64,000 nucleotides of DNA, taken from positions 4,830,760-4,894,759 of the forward strand of contig CM066288.1 in NCBI GenBank assembly GCA_033816765.1, read 5' to 3'. Below the pieces are notes generated by a model, which worked only from the letters and a program-made list of their open reading frames with translations, ran no database searches and was not told where the DNA came from. Made by a program: the position numbers and the translations under genes. The stretch is from Nothopassalora personata (taxonomy: Eukaryota > Ascomycota > Dothideomycetes > Mycosphaerellales > Mycosphaerellaceae). Shown in pieces: positions 20,081 to 30,569 of the stretch; position 1 is the stretch's first letter; each line of letters opens with the position of its first letter.

Positions 20081-22860
20081 ATTAAGGAGGTCCGCACCTA
20101 TATAGGGCTGTATGTATACTTCCGGATATAGATTCCCTAGTTCGTCATTATCGCTTAACTAATGTATAAGCTACTAAAGAAGGGCGCCGAGTTCACCTAG
20201 ATAGAGAATGAGCAATTCTCGAAAGAAGAGGTTACTAGATATCTTATGTAGGCTCTAGCCTTAGTTACCCTCTACTACTTACCTAGTGCTAGGTCTATCT
20301 TTATCTTAGTTAATACTAGCGGTACTAGATAGGGATATATCGTTTCTTAAGAATTAATAGATAGCACTCGACGGCGTTACCCGGTGCGGTATAAGAGTAG
20401 AATCTAGAACGCGTTAGAATCTAGATATAATACTAGTAAGCGAGAATACCTTAGGGTACTTAAGGGGCTTAAGAAGATCTAGAGATATGTTATTAGCGTT
20501 AATTTTGTCCTTAAGGTTAATGCTAAGACACTTATATAGTAACTTAACCGGCCGGCTTCGGACCTACCTAACTCGGTAATAGCCCGGTAGGTCGCATAGA
20601 TTAGGCTATTTACGTTTAAGATAAAGCATGTTACGGGGACTAGGCACACTAGCCTAGATGCCCTATCTCGTAGGCCCTCTACACCTTAGGAACCTAGGGA
20701 AACTAACGAAGACGATATCGACCGGATAATTAATAATAAGCTATTTAGGTATCCGGAGCCGGTCGACACCTATCTAGTTAAAATCTAGAAAACACGACAT
20801 CTTAGGGACTAATATTCTAAAAGCTCTTAGTAACTTACTTAGGTTATAGAAACTAGGACCCGGCCCGATAGTATTACCCGTACTAAGTACCGGCGACTAG
20901 TAAAGAAGAGCGTTAATTTCTTTATCCGGGACTAATTGCTATTCTTCTAGAAGCGCCGAGGAGTACCGTTATAACTTATAATTAACGATAATAAGGCTTA
21001 GAAGGAGATCGTTATAGAGTGCTATAAAAGACACGGTTATTATTGCGCTAAGGTCGTGTATAACCTTATTTCTGATCGGTATTACTAGAACGGGTGCTTC
21101 GCCGATGTCTCTACGTAGGTTCGAAGTTATGCTCCTTATAGGTTTCGCGAAGGCAACTAGCGCGCTAGTAAGCTTCACTTATCGAGCCCTTAGGTTATTA
21201 GTAAGAAGTGGTACTCGGACCCCGTCTAGGTGCATAAAAATGGATACCTCCTAGTTACGCGCGAAGCACTTAGTAACTAGATCGAGGCTAGAGTAATAAG
21301 GTCACCTCCTAGCTCTAAGACGGTTACTAAGTTTCTATACGAAGATGTCTTCTATAGGCACGGCTACTATACTAAAATTGTGCTTAATAACGCTACGGTT
21401 TATGCGGCTAAGGTTAAGCGGTTACTCGTAGGGCTTAGTGTTCGAAGGATCCGAATATTACCGTACTATCCGTAGTCTAATGCTCCGGCCGAGGCTAGAT
21501 ACCGTCCGATTCTTATAGCGTTAGTAAAGCTTATAAGGAACATATACCGCGGATAGGAGCAATAGGTACCCGCTATGTTATAGGCTAATAGGACTACGAC
21601 CTATCGTACTACTAGAATAACGCTAGCTTAGGTCCTATATAGCTATCGCACGATTCTACTAATTAAGGTTAAGTACCTAACGTAGGCGAATTACTAATAA
21701 GGATCGGTAAGAACGACTAAGGACCTACTTGCTATACGTGCGCGTTAACTCTAGGCTCGAGACCTTAGTTTAGAAGAGCTACATACTCGAAGGAAGCGAC
21801 TAAGAGAACTTAGTAAGGACTACTTTAATTCTTACCGGAATGTTAACTCTATTAGTTTCTAGAAGGGCGACCTTATTATAAGATTCGATAAGCTATATAA
21901 GGATAACTTCTTACGTAAGATCGGTTACCGATAGTAAGGTCTATATCGGGTGTCTAGTGTCTCTAGGGAGTTTAGTACCTATATTCTTAAGGAACTTAAT
22001 AGTACGCTAATAAAGGGTGTTTAGGCACGAGAAAACCTTGAGCTAGTTCTAGAGCTTTGCCCGGATGACATAGGAGTACTAGGCCTAGATAATAGGATCG
22101 ATCTCGTAATAGGGGAGGGAGAAGTCGCTAATAGCGTTGCTAATAGCGAAGATAGTAGTAATTCGAACGAGATCGAGCCTATCGCCGACAAAGACATGCT
22201 ACCTATAGGAGTTAACGAAAAGGGATCGTATCCTAAACCGGAATCTAAGAAGCTATAGGTTAGGCCTTATAACCTTCCTATAGCTGAAATTTCACAGTTT
22301 AGTAGGATCGAGGCTAAGAACTAATTAGTTAGTAATAGCGTATAGAGTTTACTTTCCTTAGGCATATATTACACATGCCCTTCAGTTTATTAAGCCGATT
22401 CGGTTATCTAGACTTCACTTTATAGGGTGTTCTTACCTTAGTTAGACCTTAGTTAGTAGAGTTACATTTACCGGTCCCGGGACCGGTAAATCGGATTACG
22501 TAATAGCGTAGTATGCCCCTACTAAATGCTTACCTAGGTAGTTACTAGTACTGGTTTTTAGTTATATGTAGGGTTATCGGACCTTTAGTATAACCTTAAT
22601 AGTACTGCTCTTACTACTTATAAGACCGGTCTCGGCGCTACTGCCTTATAACGGTTATAGGGACATATACTAAGAGGCATACTTAAGCGTAGCTCTCTAC
22701 CTACTACTTCCTCTCTTTTTCTTTAAATACTAACACTATTACTAGAGCTACTAACACATTAGACGGTTCTTTAGCCTCTCTCTCTTTACGACCTTAGCCT
22801 TCTTTAAAGCCCTACCCTAATACTAAGCTTTTAAAGCTTACTAATACTCTAGAGTAGCGT
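20081..22860 (+). pseudogene. RIP-degraded third copy of element E (pol to promoter region)
   Basis: The sequence aligns with about 13510-16285 of the right arm. It begins in the RT region (AAGGAGGTCCGCACC is shared) and continues through RNase H, integrase, the intergenic palindrome and the promoter of the second gene. CA has become TA and TG has become TA almost throughout, giving dozens of stops. The palindrome (22466-22491) is unchanged. The second gene is absent; the copy resumes at about 30590 with the far end of the element. Confidence 0.9.
22466..22491. repeat. 26-bp perfect palindrome in the RIP-degraded element E copy
   Basis: It is identical to P2 although the flanks are saturated with RIP changes, as expected for a sequence without CA or TG. 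Confidence 0.95.
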
Positions 22861-22925
22861 TTACGTTATTCGACTATCTAGCCCGCTCGATTAATGCTAA
22901 CATAGCTGTCTATTCCCTCGCTAGT

Positions 22926-23340
22926 TGTCACCGTACCGGCGCCCATCATTTATCACGTTGTGACGGCTGTCTGCGTAATTATTGGTGTATAGGCTCATAT
23001 GAAAGGAGGTGACAAAAGCGAGTTGTGTATTGCATGTGTCTATGTAAAATTGAGATGTTTGAGAATTGAAGAGTTTGCCGGTGACTAATCAAAGTCACGT
23101 GAGTCTTGGCAACCGTTGACTCAGTCTTGTTTTGGGCTGCTGCCCAGGTGCACGCTTGGATCGTGACATCATTCACTTGGACCCGCGCGCACGTGCGTGG
23201 ATCCCGCGCGCGCCGCTGACTAAGCCGGCCCGAGGGCTTGGCGCGTGTATATCTACCTCGCGCCCTCCGCGCCTCTCTTAGATAGACCGTCTATTCGACT
23301 TGTACCTTATCCGACCACGTGCTTGCACCTGCTTGTGACA
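22926..23340 (+). repeat. 5' LTR of element C, carrying a ~223-bp insertion
   Basis: The LTR starts TGTCACCGTACCGG and ends GCTTGTGACA. Relative to the 3' LTR it has extra DNA from 22950 to 23172, flanked by CATCAT direct repeats. A TATAT box lies at 23248-23252. GTCTATTCGA at 23289-23298, about 40 bp downstream, is near the expected transcript start and is complementary to the PBS. Confidence 0.95.
22950..23172. mobile_element. 223-bp insertion in the 5' LTR of element C (or deletion from the 3' LTR)
   Basis: The extra segment has CATCAT at both ends (22944-22949 and 23167-23172). Both LTRs are copied from one template at integration, so the length difference arose afterwards. No convincing terminal inverted repeat was seen; only TCACG occurs near both ends in inverted orientation. 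Deletion from the 3' LTR between the CATCAT repeats is the alternative. Confidence 0.6.
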
Positions 23341-23342
23341 CT

Positions 23343-23352
23343 TCGAATAGAC
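23343..23352 (+). promoter_or_regulatory. Primer-binding site of element C, self-priming type
   Basis: TCGAATAGAC starts 3 nt after the LTR and is the exact reverse complement of GTCTATTCGA (23289-23298) in the LTR. No tRNA 3'-end complement starting TGG is seen. This matches the Tf1-type self-priming arrangement. Confidence 0.7.
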
Positions 23353-23498
23353 CATTACCAACGTGTAGAAAGACACGAGAAGCTGCGATCGGGAGATCGC
23401 ATAAGCAAACGCGACAGCACCTAGGAGTGCTGAGATATTAGGTGCCAGACTCAAATCGAGTCGCACCTTGAGTAAGTCCAAGGCTAACACGACAGCTG

Positions 23499-25550
23499 AT
23501 GGCGAGAAAGAACAACAATAACGACGACGACATGGCGACTACTGACCGCCGCGTACATCGCGCGAACATCACCAGATCCTCCCTCTTCGTCCTACCCCCC
23601 GACGCGACAAACAACGCAAACGGCGATGCGACACAGACTCAAGGCAGAGAAGAGGAGGTTCTGAAGCAGCTGACGGCTGAAGACAACACCTACCACAAGC
23701 AGCACAAGAAGGTCTTCGACCGACTCCAAGAGATCGAGGAGGAGGATGTTGAGACCGAGCTCAACTTGGCTGACCTGTGTGGGGATGAGTACATCGAGGA
23801 CATTACTGAGGATGAGAGCGAGGCTCTTGCTCCAGGTGCGAAGAAGAGGAGGGTCACTGTTGACCAGTTTCAAGACACCTTCGAGTCTCTCAATGGGCTA
23901 AGCTCGGAGAAGCTCAAGAAGCGAGTCAACGACTACCCTGAGGAGGTCCACAAGATCCTTGTCGACATCGAGTCCGACCACCGACGAGCACACAAGACTA
24001 TTGAGGCTCTCCAACTCGCTAACCGCATCAATATTCGCAAGGCCAAGGATGCGAAGGAGCAGATGGATCGACTCGAGGACGAAGCTGGTACTGCACAAGC
24101 TGAAGCAGACCAGAGACAAGCTGAGGTGGACAAGCTGAAGGCAGAACTTGCGAAGCACACCGACAAAGTCATTATCGACCCGGATGAGCTGGACAAGGTC
24201 AAAGCCGAGTTGGCCACGACCATGGAAGCGAGGAAGCTGTATCGCACCCAGTGCAAGGCAGCTGAGGCTAAGCTTGTTGATGCTGAGAAGCGCATCGAGG
24301 AGCTTGAGAAGAAGGAAAAGGAGAGACGTGAGAAGCGTGGGCGATCCAAGCAACGCAAGGACTCACGCAAGGAGTCACCACCTCCACGCACCGAATCCGA
24401 GGAGTCGCTGGAGCGTCGTCGCAATGGCAACAAGCCAAAGCCGACTGGAGAAGACGACAACCCATCATCAGACTCCTCCGACTCCGAATCCTCCGACAGC
24501 GATGACGAGCGCGGTCACCGTCGTGGCAGCAAGCGCAAGAATTCTAAGTCCAAGAAGAAGGGCTCGAAGAGCAAGGAGCCGCAGTCCCGCTACACCACAT
24601 ACGACTCCACGATGACCACTGGCATTAAGTCGTCAAGTGAGCCGAAGGCACCGAAGGAGTTCGACCCACTGGATGAGAAGGGCATTAAGTTCGAAGAGTG
24701 GCAGCGTGCCGCCGAAGCCAGGCTGGCAGCGTCCAAGTACCGCACTGTCACGGCTTCACTGCAGAATGTCCAAAGCTGGCTCAAGAACTCAGCCTGGAAG
24801 TATGTCGACTCCAAGATTCCCAGTCTCACCAAGGTCACAAGCGGCACGACACCAGCTTACGCCTCGGTTGATGACATGATGGACGATCTGGCAGCCCGCT
24901 ACGGCACTCGCAATGCGCACGCCACTGCTATGACCAAGCTCACTACACTGGACCAGGGCGAGAAGCAGAAGTTCAGCGAGTTCTACCCTATCTTCCGCGA
25001 GAACGCAGACATTGTCAACCTGGACGCCGGTGCTGCCGACAAGAAGCTTGAGAAGGACTTCCTGCTGCGCAAGCTGAACGCGAGATACGACAACCGCATC
25101 ATGAGTGAGAACACGGCCAACATGACCCTTGATCAGGTCGTGTCTGCGCTGTACACTTATGAGGACAAGTTCGAGCAGTACGACCTCAAGCACAAGAAGC
25201 AGTCCGCTGACAAGCCCAAGAACACTAAGGGCAACGACGACAAGAAGGACGGTGCCACAGGTGGAGGTAGAGGTGGAAGCACTGACGCTCCTGCCAACCC
25301 CAACTCCAAGACCAAGTGGGCCGACCGTCCGCAGAAGTACCAGCACCTGCAGCCACTGGATGCTGCCAAGGCGCAAGAGTGCATTGATCAGAACAAATGC
25401 ATGAAGTGCGAGGAAGTGGGTCACCGCCGTGTCGACTACGACCAGTGCCCACTGAAGGACGTTAGCCGGCGTCCATACGCGCCAGGCTACAACCCAAGCA
25501 CCAACCGACGCAACGGCAATAACACCGGCGGCGGTTCGGGAAACGCATAG
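23499..25550 (+). CDS. Element C Gag
   Basis: This 683-codon ORF begins at ATG 23499, about 160 nt after the LTR. The N-terminal half is highly charged with long coiled coils (residues ~140-270), then an SR/K-rich basic stretch. A retrotransposon-gag capsid-like region follows (~390-560; PKEFDPLDEKGIKFEEWQRA, then ATAMTKLTTLDQGEKQKFSE). A zinc knuckle CMKCEEVGHRRVDYDQC lies near the C-terminus, but with spacing C-x2-C-x4-H-x7-C instead of x4 before the last Cys. The product should form the virus-like particle and bind element RNA. The ORF ends GSGNA-stop, where the frameshift signal into pol lies. Confidence 0.93.
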   Translation: MARKNNNNDDDMATTDRRVHRANITRSSLFVLPPDATNNANGDATQTQGREEEVLKQLTAEDNTYHKQHKKVFDRLQEIEEEDVETELNLADLCGDEYIEDITEDESEALAPGAKKRRVTVDQFQDTFESLNGLSSEKLKKRVNDYPEEVHKILVDIESDHRRAHKTIEALQLANRINIRKAKDAKEQMDRLEDEAGTAQAEADQRQAEVDKLKAELAKHTDKVIIDPDELDKVKAELATTMEARKLYRTQCKAAEAKLVDAEKRIEELEKKEKERREKRGRSKQRKDSRKESPPPRTESEESLERRRNGNKPKPTGEDDNPSSDSSDSESSDSDDERGHRRGSKRKNSKSKKKGSKSKEPQSRYTTYDSTMTTGIKSSSEPKAPKEFDPLDEKGIKFEEWQRAAEARLAASKYRTVTASLQNVQSWLKNSAWKYVDSKIPSLTKVTSGTTPAYASVDDMMDDLAARYGTRNAHATAMTKLTTLDQGEKQKFSEFYPIFRENADIVNLDAGAADKKLEKDFLLRKLNARYDNRIMSENTANMTLDQVVSALYTYEDKFEQYDLKHKKQSADKPKNTKGNDDKKDGATGGGRGGSTDAPANPNSKTKWADRPQKYQHLQPLDAAKAQECIDQNKCMKCEEVGHRRVDYDQCPLKDVSRRPYAPGYNPSTNRRNGNNTGGGSGNA

Positions 25551-25579
25551 TCCACTCTGTGAGCGCAACACACAGTGGA
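25538..25579 (+). promoter_or_regulatory. -1 ribosomal frameshift signal, gag to pol (element C)
   Basis: The slippery heptamer GGGAAAC (25538-25544) is in phase as G-GGA-AAC. A 6-nt spacer contains the gag stop. A 9-bp hairpin follows: TCCACT+GTG (25551-25561, with a 2-nt bulge) pairs with CACAGTGGA (25571-25579) around a 9-nt loop. A -1 slip leads directly into the pol frame, which has no ATG at its start. Confidence 0.85.
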
Positions 25580-28500
25580 CGAGACGAGTCAGTACGAGAG
25601 TTACGAGATCACGAACATGAGAAGGAGCCTCCAGATAGAGGCAAGAATTTGAGCATATCGGCACACTCCCTGCTGGCAGCCAACCATTCTGTAGATGAAC
25701 ACAACCCAGTGATAGCTTCTCATCTGGTTATGCCATGCATAGTGAATGGAAAGATCCCTGCTCAGTCCTTCCATGATGATGGTGCCAACTCTACGTACTT
25801 TGACATCGACTTTGCGCATAAGAACGACCTTGATTTGGTCGAGCTGCCCAACCCAATGGGACTAATGTTAGCAGATGGCCAACCTGCTAGTGAACTGATT
25901 ACTCACAAAACAACGGCACAGATTCAAATCGGCAATCACGTTGAGACGCGAGTTGGTTACTGCACATCGCTGGAATATGATGTTATCCTCGGCCGTCCAT
26001 GGCACGACGAGCATCAGCCTGTGTTCCACTATGCGTCAGGAACTATGACCCTGTTTTCACAATACTGTCGAGAGAACTGCATACATGGCGACGAGCCTGT
26101 GTGCGTGCAGTCTATCAACGATAAGGGCGTTACGCCAGTGGGCATCCTGCAGATAGAGATACCCGTGCCAGAGTCGTCACCAGCTTCGACAGGATACGTC
26201 AAGCCCTATGTCGAAGATGAAGAGCCAGCAGTAGTGCAAGAGACGCACTCCACGAAAGCCGCTATGAGACATGCGCCACCGGTGGAGATGCAAGACGAGT
26301 CGGAGCCATCACACCACGTCCGACAACCATTGCCAGCTGATAGCCCGGAGACCTTGAAACGACCAGCACGCCGCACTGACAAGAAGGCGTCAGTGCAGCC
26401 GGAGCCGGAGATCGACATCCAACCTATCACTGCCGAGGCATTGAGGCGCATGAGTAGGCGCAAGGGTTTCAAGGGATGTGAGATCCACATGATGTGGATG
26501 TTTGATCCGAAGGAGGACTTGGACAGACAGGTGGCTCGCGATCCCCTGTCCGCCTGCGCACTGAATGCATCCGCCATCTCGGCCGACGACTACCAACGCT
26601 TCATGAACCCAAAGGACAAGGACCAGGACCCCATACCTTTGTTGCCACCAGAGTTCCGAGAGATGGCCAGGCTATTCAGTCGCAAGGAAGCAGACAAAGT
26701 GCCACCACGGCGACCGGGCGTAGATCATGAGATCAAACTCAAGGCTGGCCAGACTCCACCGTTTCGACGACCATACTCCTTCTCTGCACGAGAGAACGAG
26801 GTGATCAAGAAGTGGCTCGATGATCAGCTCGAGAAAGGCGCAATACAGCGCAGCATGTCACCAGCAGCAGCACCTGTCCTAATAGTCAAGAAACCAGGAG
26901 GTGGGCTGCGGGTCTGTGTCGACTACCGAGCATTGAACGCGATCACAACGAAAAGCCGGTATCCTATCCCCCTCTTCCAAGAAACACTGGATCGCATTGC
27001 AGGAGCGCAATGGTTCACCAAGCTGGATGTCATCGCCGCATTCAACCGCATCCGCATCGCAGCGGGTGATGAATGGAAGACAGCCTTTACAACGAGGTAC
27101 GGGCAGTTCGAATGTGTTGTTATGCCTTTCGGCCTGTGTAACGCCCCAGGCACATTTCAGTCGTTCATCAACGACACGCTTCGTGAGTTCCTAGATGACT
27201 TCGTATCATGCTACCTAGACGATGCGCTCGTTTTCAGCAAGACTCGTGAGGAACACGTGGAGCATGTTATGAAAGTTCTTAAACGACTGGACAAAGCAGG
27301 CTTACAGCTTGACATCGACAAGTGTGAGTTCTTTAGACACGAGACGACATACCTTGGTGTCATCATCACAAATGAGGGCATCAAGATGGATCCTAAAAAA
27401 ATCGAATGCGTCAAGAACTGGCCCACACCCGCCAATGTCACCGACATTCTGTCGTTCACAGGGTTCGCCAATTTCTATCGCAGATTCATCAAGAACTTCA
27501 GCAAGATCTGCTTACCGATGACCAAGTTGACCCGCAAGAACGTACCATGGGAATGGTCAGAAGCTTGCCAGAAGTCGTTCGATACCCTAAAGCAGGCATT
27601 CATCGACGCGCCCACGCTGAAGCACTTCTATCCAGGAAGAGAGACGATCCTTGAAACGGATGCATCAGACTACGTAACAGCAGCAGTCCTGTCGCAGCGT
27701 AATGAGAACGGCGTACTGCATCCTATTGCATATATGTCCAAGAAAATGGACCCACAACAATGCAACTATGACATCTACGACAAAGAGTTGCTGGCCATTG
27801 TGCAAGCCTTTGAGGAATGGCGCCCAGAGCTCACCGTCAATGAGTTCGGCACGGACGATTACGAGAACCTGCCTGACCCAGAGTCAGCAGAAGACAAGCC
27901 GACGCTCGTGTACTCTGACCACAAGAACCTAGAGTGGTTCATGAGCACGAAGCAGTTGAATCGCCGCCAAGCAAGGTGGGCCGAGTTCCTCTCTCAGTTC
28001 TTCTTCAAGATCGTGTATCGACCAGGGGTGCAAGGCACCAAGCCTGATAGCCTCACCAGGAGATCTCAGGACTTGCCAATCCACGGTGATCTGAGCGACC
28101 CGCGCAATCAGCAGCAGCACCAGGTGCTACTAGGACCAGACCGCATTCTCAACCTGTCGTCGTCGCGAGTTCTGAACATTAGTGCGAACGACGTGGTCAC
28201 TCCGTTGACGACTGCGATCCGAGAGCTGTACGCACAGCCAGAGACCGAGGAAGCAGTACGGCAGCTAGAGAACGACTTACCCTGTTCTTTGCTACGCAAG
28301 CACCGTCTGGATGACCGACACGCCGTGCCAGTAGGAGGCATGATCTACATGAAGAACGTGTACGGTGGGTACAGTCTCTTTGTGCCTCCTGAGTCAGAAG
28401 AAGCACTCGACGACGGTGAAGTGCCAGTACGCACCCGCATCACCCAAGCCTTCCATGATCACGCAGTTGCAGGTCACATAGGTGACGAGAAGACGTACGA

Positions 28501-30505
28501 GCTGGTAGCCCGCAACTACGTCTGGCCTGGCATGGCACGTTTCGTCAAGTCCTATGTGCGAGCCTGCCGCATCTGTCGCACGAACAAGAGTACGAACATC
28601 CAATACCCAGGGCTGTTGAAACCCTTGCCAGTTCCCTTTGCAGCATGGGAGGATGTTGCGATGGATTTCGTGACTCATCTGCCACCAGGCAAGAGTGCGC
28701 TGGATGGGCAAACGTACGAAGATGCCCTGACCGTCACATGCCGACTTACCAAGGAGAAACACATGATCCCAGTTCAATCGATGACTGCAGAGCACACAGC
28801 CCTCGTGTACCTGCGATATGTGTTCAGCAGGCATGGACTCCTGAAGAGCATTGTCTCTGACCGTGGCACACAATGGGTGTCCGCATTCTGGAGACGTCTC
28901 TGCGCCCTGTTGGGAATCAAGCAGAAGCTTTCGTCAGCATATCACCCTGAGACTGATGGACAGTCCGAGAACACGAACAAGGCTATGGAGCAGTATTGGC
29001 GCATGTTTGTCAACTACGCTCAGGATGACTGGCCAGACTGGACTCCCCTCGCTGAGTTCACAGCCAACAATGCCGTTTCAGCTACAACAGGTGTATCGCC
29101 GTTCTATGCTAACACTGGCCGCAACCCAAGGTTCTCTGAACTCGAGCTGGATCTTCCAATGCCACTCATGCCCCACAAGCAACGCTTGGATGCTGAAGCA
29201 GCGGATCGCTTTGCAACAAAGATGCACGACATGCAGCAATATCTTCGCCAACAGATGGCTCTCGCCCAAGCCGTGCAAGCCGAGTATGCTAATCAGAACC
29301 GCACACCAGCGCCGCTCTACAAGGAAGGCGATGAGGTGTGGATTAGCACCGAGAACTGGACCATGGAGAGACCTTCACGAAAGATGGATGTCAGGTGGTC
29401 GGGCCCGCACGTGATCACGGAGGTGCTTCCGGGCAATGCTTACAAAGTGGATCTCCCACCCACCATGAATATCGACAACCACTTTCACTCGCACCTTCTT
29501 GCACCAGTACACCCGCCAGTCCAGGGACAAGTACAACCAGCTCCTCCGCCGATTCGCATTGTCGACGATGAACAGCACGAGACCGACCCCGCCGAACCCG
29601 ACCACTGGGAAGTTGAGCAAATCCTGGATTGCAAGAAGAGATGGCCGTGCGGACGCGCACCAGCAGGAGGGAAGCAGCCGTATTGGGAATACTTGGTGAA
29701 GTACGTTGGATACAATCGGCCATCCTATGAAGCTGCGGATCAGGTTATTGAGGGTGCCGCCGCCTCTGTGGCCGACTTTCACCACAACCACCCGCGAGCG
29801 ACCAAACCACCTGGTTTTCAACCACCTGCAGACTGGGTTGCAAATGAGAATGCCACAGGCATGCGAGTAGCACGCACAGCACCCACGTCGTCAGCAGCGA
29901 TGACTCTGATGCCGGTGGGACCAGGCCTCCGGACTTGTGAGAAAGAGAGCGATACGCGTCGCGATAACGATCCTTCTCGACAAGCAGACCGAGTCCCTGA
30001 AGCTGAGCGCTTGCGTGGCGCGAGTCACAATGGCAGCAACACTGCCGATGGTCATCAGAACACAGTGTGCAGCCGCCTAGATGGCGCGAGTCACTATGGC
30101 ACAGGGCGCCTGTGCGACGAGCTCAGTACACACACCGAAGAGGACACCGTCCGGACAGTAACTGAGGTTGCTGTGCCGTGTCGCCGCGACAACCCACCTG
30201 CGTTACGTAGCATCATGGATGGTCACGAGGTGGGTACAACGACAGTGGTTACGAATGACGATGAGATGGACGTAATAGATAACGACCTGATGGATGATGA
30301 GACATTTGCAATGGCAATGATGGATGTGAGAGGAAAGAGTGCTCCGGAGCGCACTCTGAAAGGGGGGGGTAGTGTCACCGTACCGGCGCCCATCATTCAC
30401 TTGGACCCGCGCGCACGTGCGTGGATCCCGCGCGCGCCGCTGACTAAGCCGGCCCGAGGGCTTGGCGCGTGTATATCTACCTCGCGCCCTCCGCGCCTCT
30501 CTTAG
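25544..30505 (+). CDS. Element C Pol: protease, RT, RNase H, integrase, chromodomain
   Basis: The frame is open for about 1650 codons; the first possible initiator after gag is only a GTG at 25559, so expression as Gag-Pol by -1 frameshift is likely. The protease region has FHDDGANSTYF, where DDG replaces the usual D-T/S-G. RT motifs are FTKLDVIAAFNRIRI and the catalytic CYLDDALVFS. RNase H begins ILETDASDYVTAAVLSQ. Integrase has an HHCC finger ending CRICRTNKS, then AMDFVTHLP, VSDRGTQW and HPETDGQSEN. A chromodomain (HWEVEQILD ... YLVKYVGYN) carries an insertion of roughly 13 residues. A further ~250-residue hydrophilic tail reads across the polypurine tract and stops inside the 3' LTR. Confidence 0.94.
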   Translation, partial: RIVHSVSATHSGRDESVRELRDHEHEKEPPDRGKNLSISAHSLLAANHSVDEHNPVIASHLVMPCIVNGKIPAQSFHDDGANSTYFDIDFAHKNDLDLVELPNPMGLMLADGQPASELITHKTTAQIQIGNHVETRVGYCTSLEYDVILGRPWHDEHQPVFHYASGTMTLFSQYCRENCIHGDEPVCVQSINDKGVTPVGILQIEIPVPESSPASTGYVKPYVEDEEPAVVQETHSTKAAMRHAPPVEMQDESEPSHHVRQPLPADSPETLKRPARRTDKKASVQPEPEIDIQPITAEALRRMSRRKGFKGCEIHMMWMFDPKEDLDRQVARDPLSACALNASAISADDYQRFMNPKDKDQDPIPLLPPEFREMARLFSRKEADKVPPRRPGVDHEIKLKAGQTPPFRRPYSFSARENEVIKKWLDDQLEKGAIQRSMSPAAAPVLIVKKPGGGLRVCVDYRALNAITTKSRYPIPLFQETLDRIAGAQWFTKLDVIAAFNRIRIAAGDEWKTAFTTRYGQFECVVMPFGLCNAPGTFQSFINDTLREFLDDFVSCYLDDALVFSKTREEHVEHVMKVLKRLDKAGLQLDIDKCEFFRHETTYLGVIITNEGIKMDPKKIECVKNWPTPANVTDILSFTGFANFYRRFIKNFSKICLPMTKLTRKNVPWEWSEACQKSFDTLKQAFIDAPTLKHFYPGRETILETDASDYVTAAVLSQRNENGVLHPIAYMSKKMDPQQCNYDIYDKELLAIVQAFEEWRPELTVNEFGTDDYENLPDPESAEDKPTLVYSDHKNLEWFMSTKQLNRRQARWAEFLSQFFFKIVYRPGVQGTKPDSLTRRSQDLPIHGDLSDPRNQQQHQVLLGPDRILNLSSSRVLNISANDVVTPLTTAIRELYAQPETEEAVRQLENDLPCSLLRKHRLDDRHAVPVGGMIYMKNVYGGYSLFVPPESEEALDDGEVPVRTRITQAFHDHAVAGHIGDEKTYELVARNYVWPGMARFVKSYVRACRICRTNKSTNIQYPGLLKPLPVPFAAWEDVAMDFVTHLPPGKSALDGQTYEDALTVTCRLTKEKHMIPVQSMTAEHTALVYLRYVFSRHGLLKSIVSDRGTQWVSAFWRRLCALLGIKQKLSSAYHPETDGQSENTNKAMEQYWRMFVNYAQDDWPDWTPLAEFTANNAVSATTGVSPFYANTGRNPRFSELELDLPMPLMPHKQRLDAEAADRFATKMHDMQQYLRQQMALAQAVQAEYANQNRTPAPLYKEGDEVWISTENWTMERPSRKMDVRWSGPHVITEVLPGNAYKVDLPPTMNIDNHFHSHLLAPVHPPVQGQVQPAPPPIRIVDDEQHETDPAEPDHWEVEQILDCKKRWPCGRAPAGGKQPYWEYLVKYVGYNRPSYEAADQVIEGAAASVADFHHNHPRATKPPGFQPPADWVANENATGMRVARTAPTSSAAMTLMPVGPGLRTCEKESDTRRDNDPSRQADRVPEAERLRGASHNGSNTADGHQNTVCSRLDGASHYGTGRLCDELSTHTEEDTVRTVTEVAVPCRRDNPPALRSIMDGHEVGTTTVVTNDDEMDVIDNDLMDDETFAMAMMDVRGKSAPERTLKGGGSVTVPAPIIHLDPRARAWIPRAPLTKPARGLGACISTSRPPRLS
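30358..30372 (+). other. Polypurine tract of element C
   Basis: TGAAAGGGGGGGGTAG lies immediately before the 3' LTR start TGTCACC, the expected site of plus-strand priming. It is also coding in the pol frame. Confidence 0.75.
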
Positions 30506-30564
30506 ATAGACCGTCTATTCGACTTGTACCTTATCCGACCACGTGCTTGCACCTGCTTGTGACA
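30373..30564 (+). repeat. 3' LTR of element C (192 bp)
   Basis: It starts TGTCACCGTACC and ends TTGTGACA, identical to the 5' LTR outside the 223-bp insertion. The short inverted ends are TGTCAC and GTGACA. Confidence 0.95.
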
Positions 30565-30569
30565 CTAGT

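Larger units (their letters stand above)
22926..30564 (+). mobile_element. Intact Ty3/gypsy chromovirus C, with 5-bp target duplication
   Basis: Two LTRs (192 bp, identical apart from an insertion in the 5' copy) flank gag and pol. The element is bordered by the direct repeat CTAGT (22921-22925 and 30565-30569). Both long ORFs are open and there is no RIP. It inserted into RIP-mutated repeat DNA, so it arrived after that DNA was mutated. It should be a recent, possibly active, copy. Confidence 0.95.

Noticed and set aside
24789..25664. 291-codon minus-strand ORF opposite element C gag
   Set aside because: Its Leu/Val-rich composition is that of the complement of a GC-biased gag; it has no domain and crosses the gag-pol junction.
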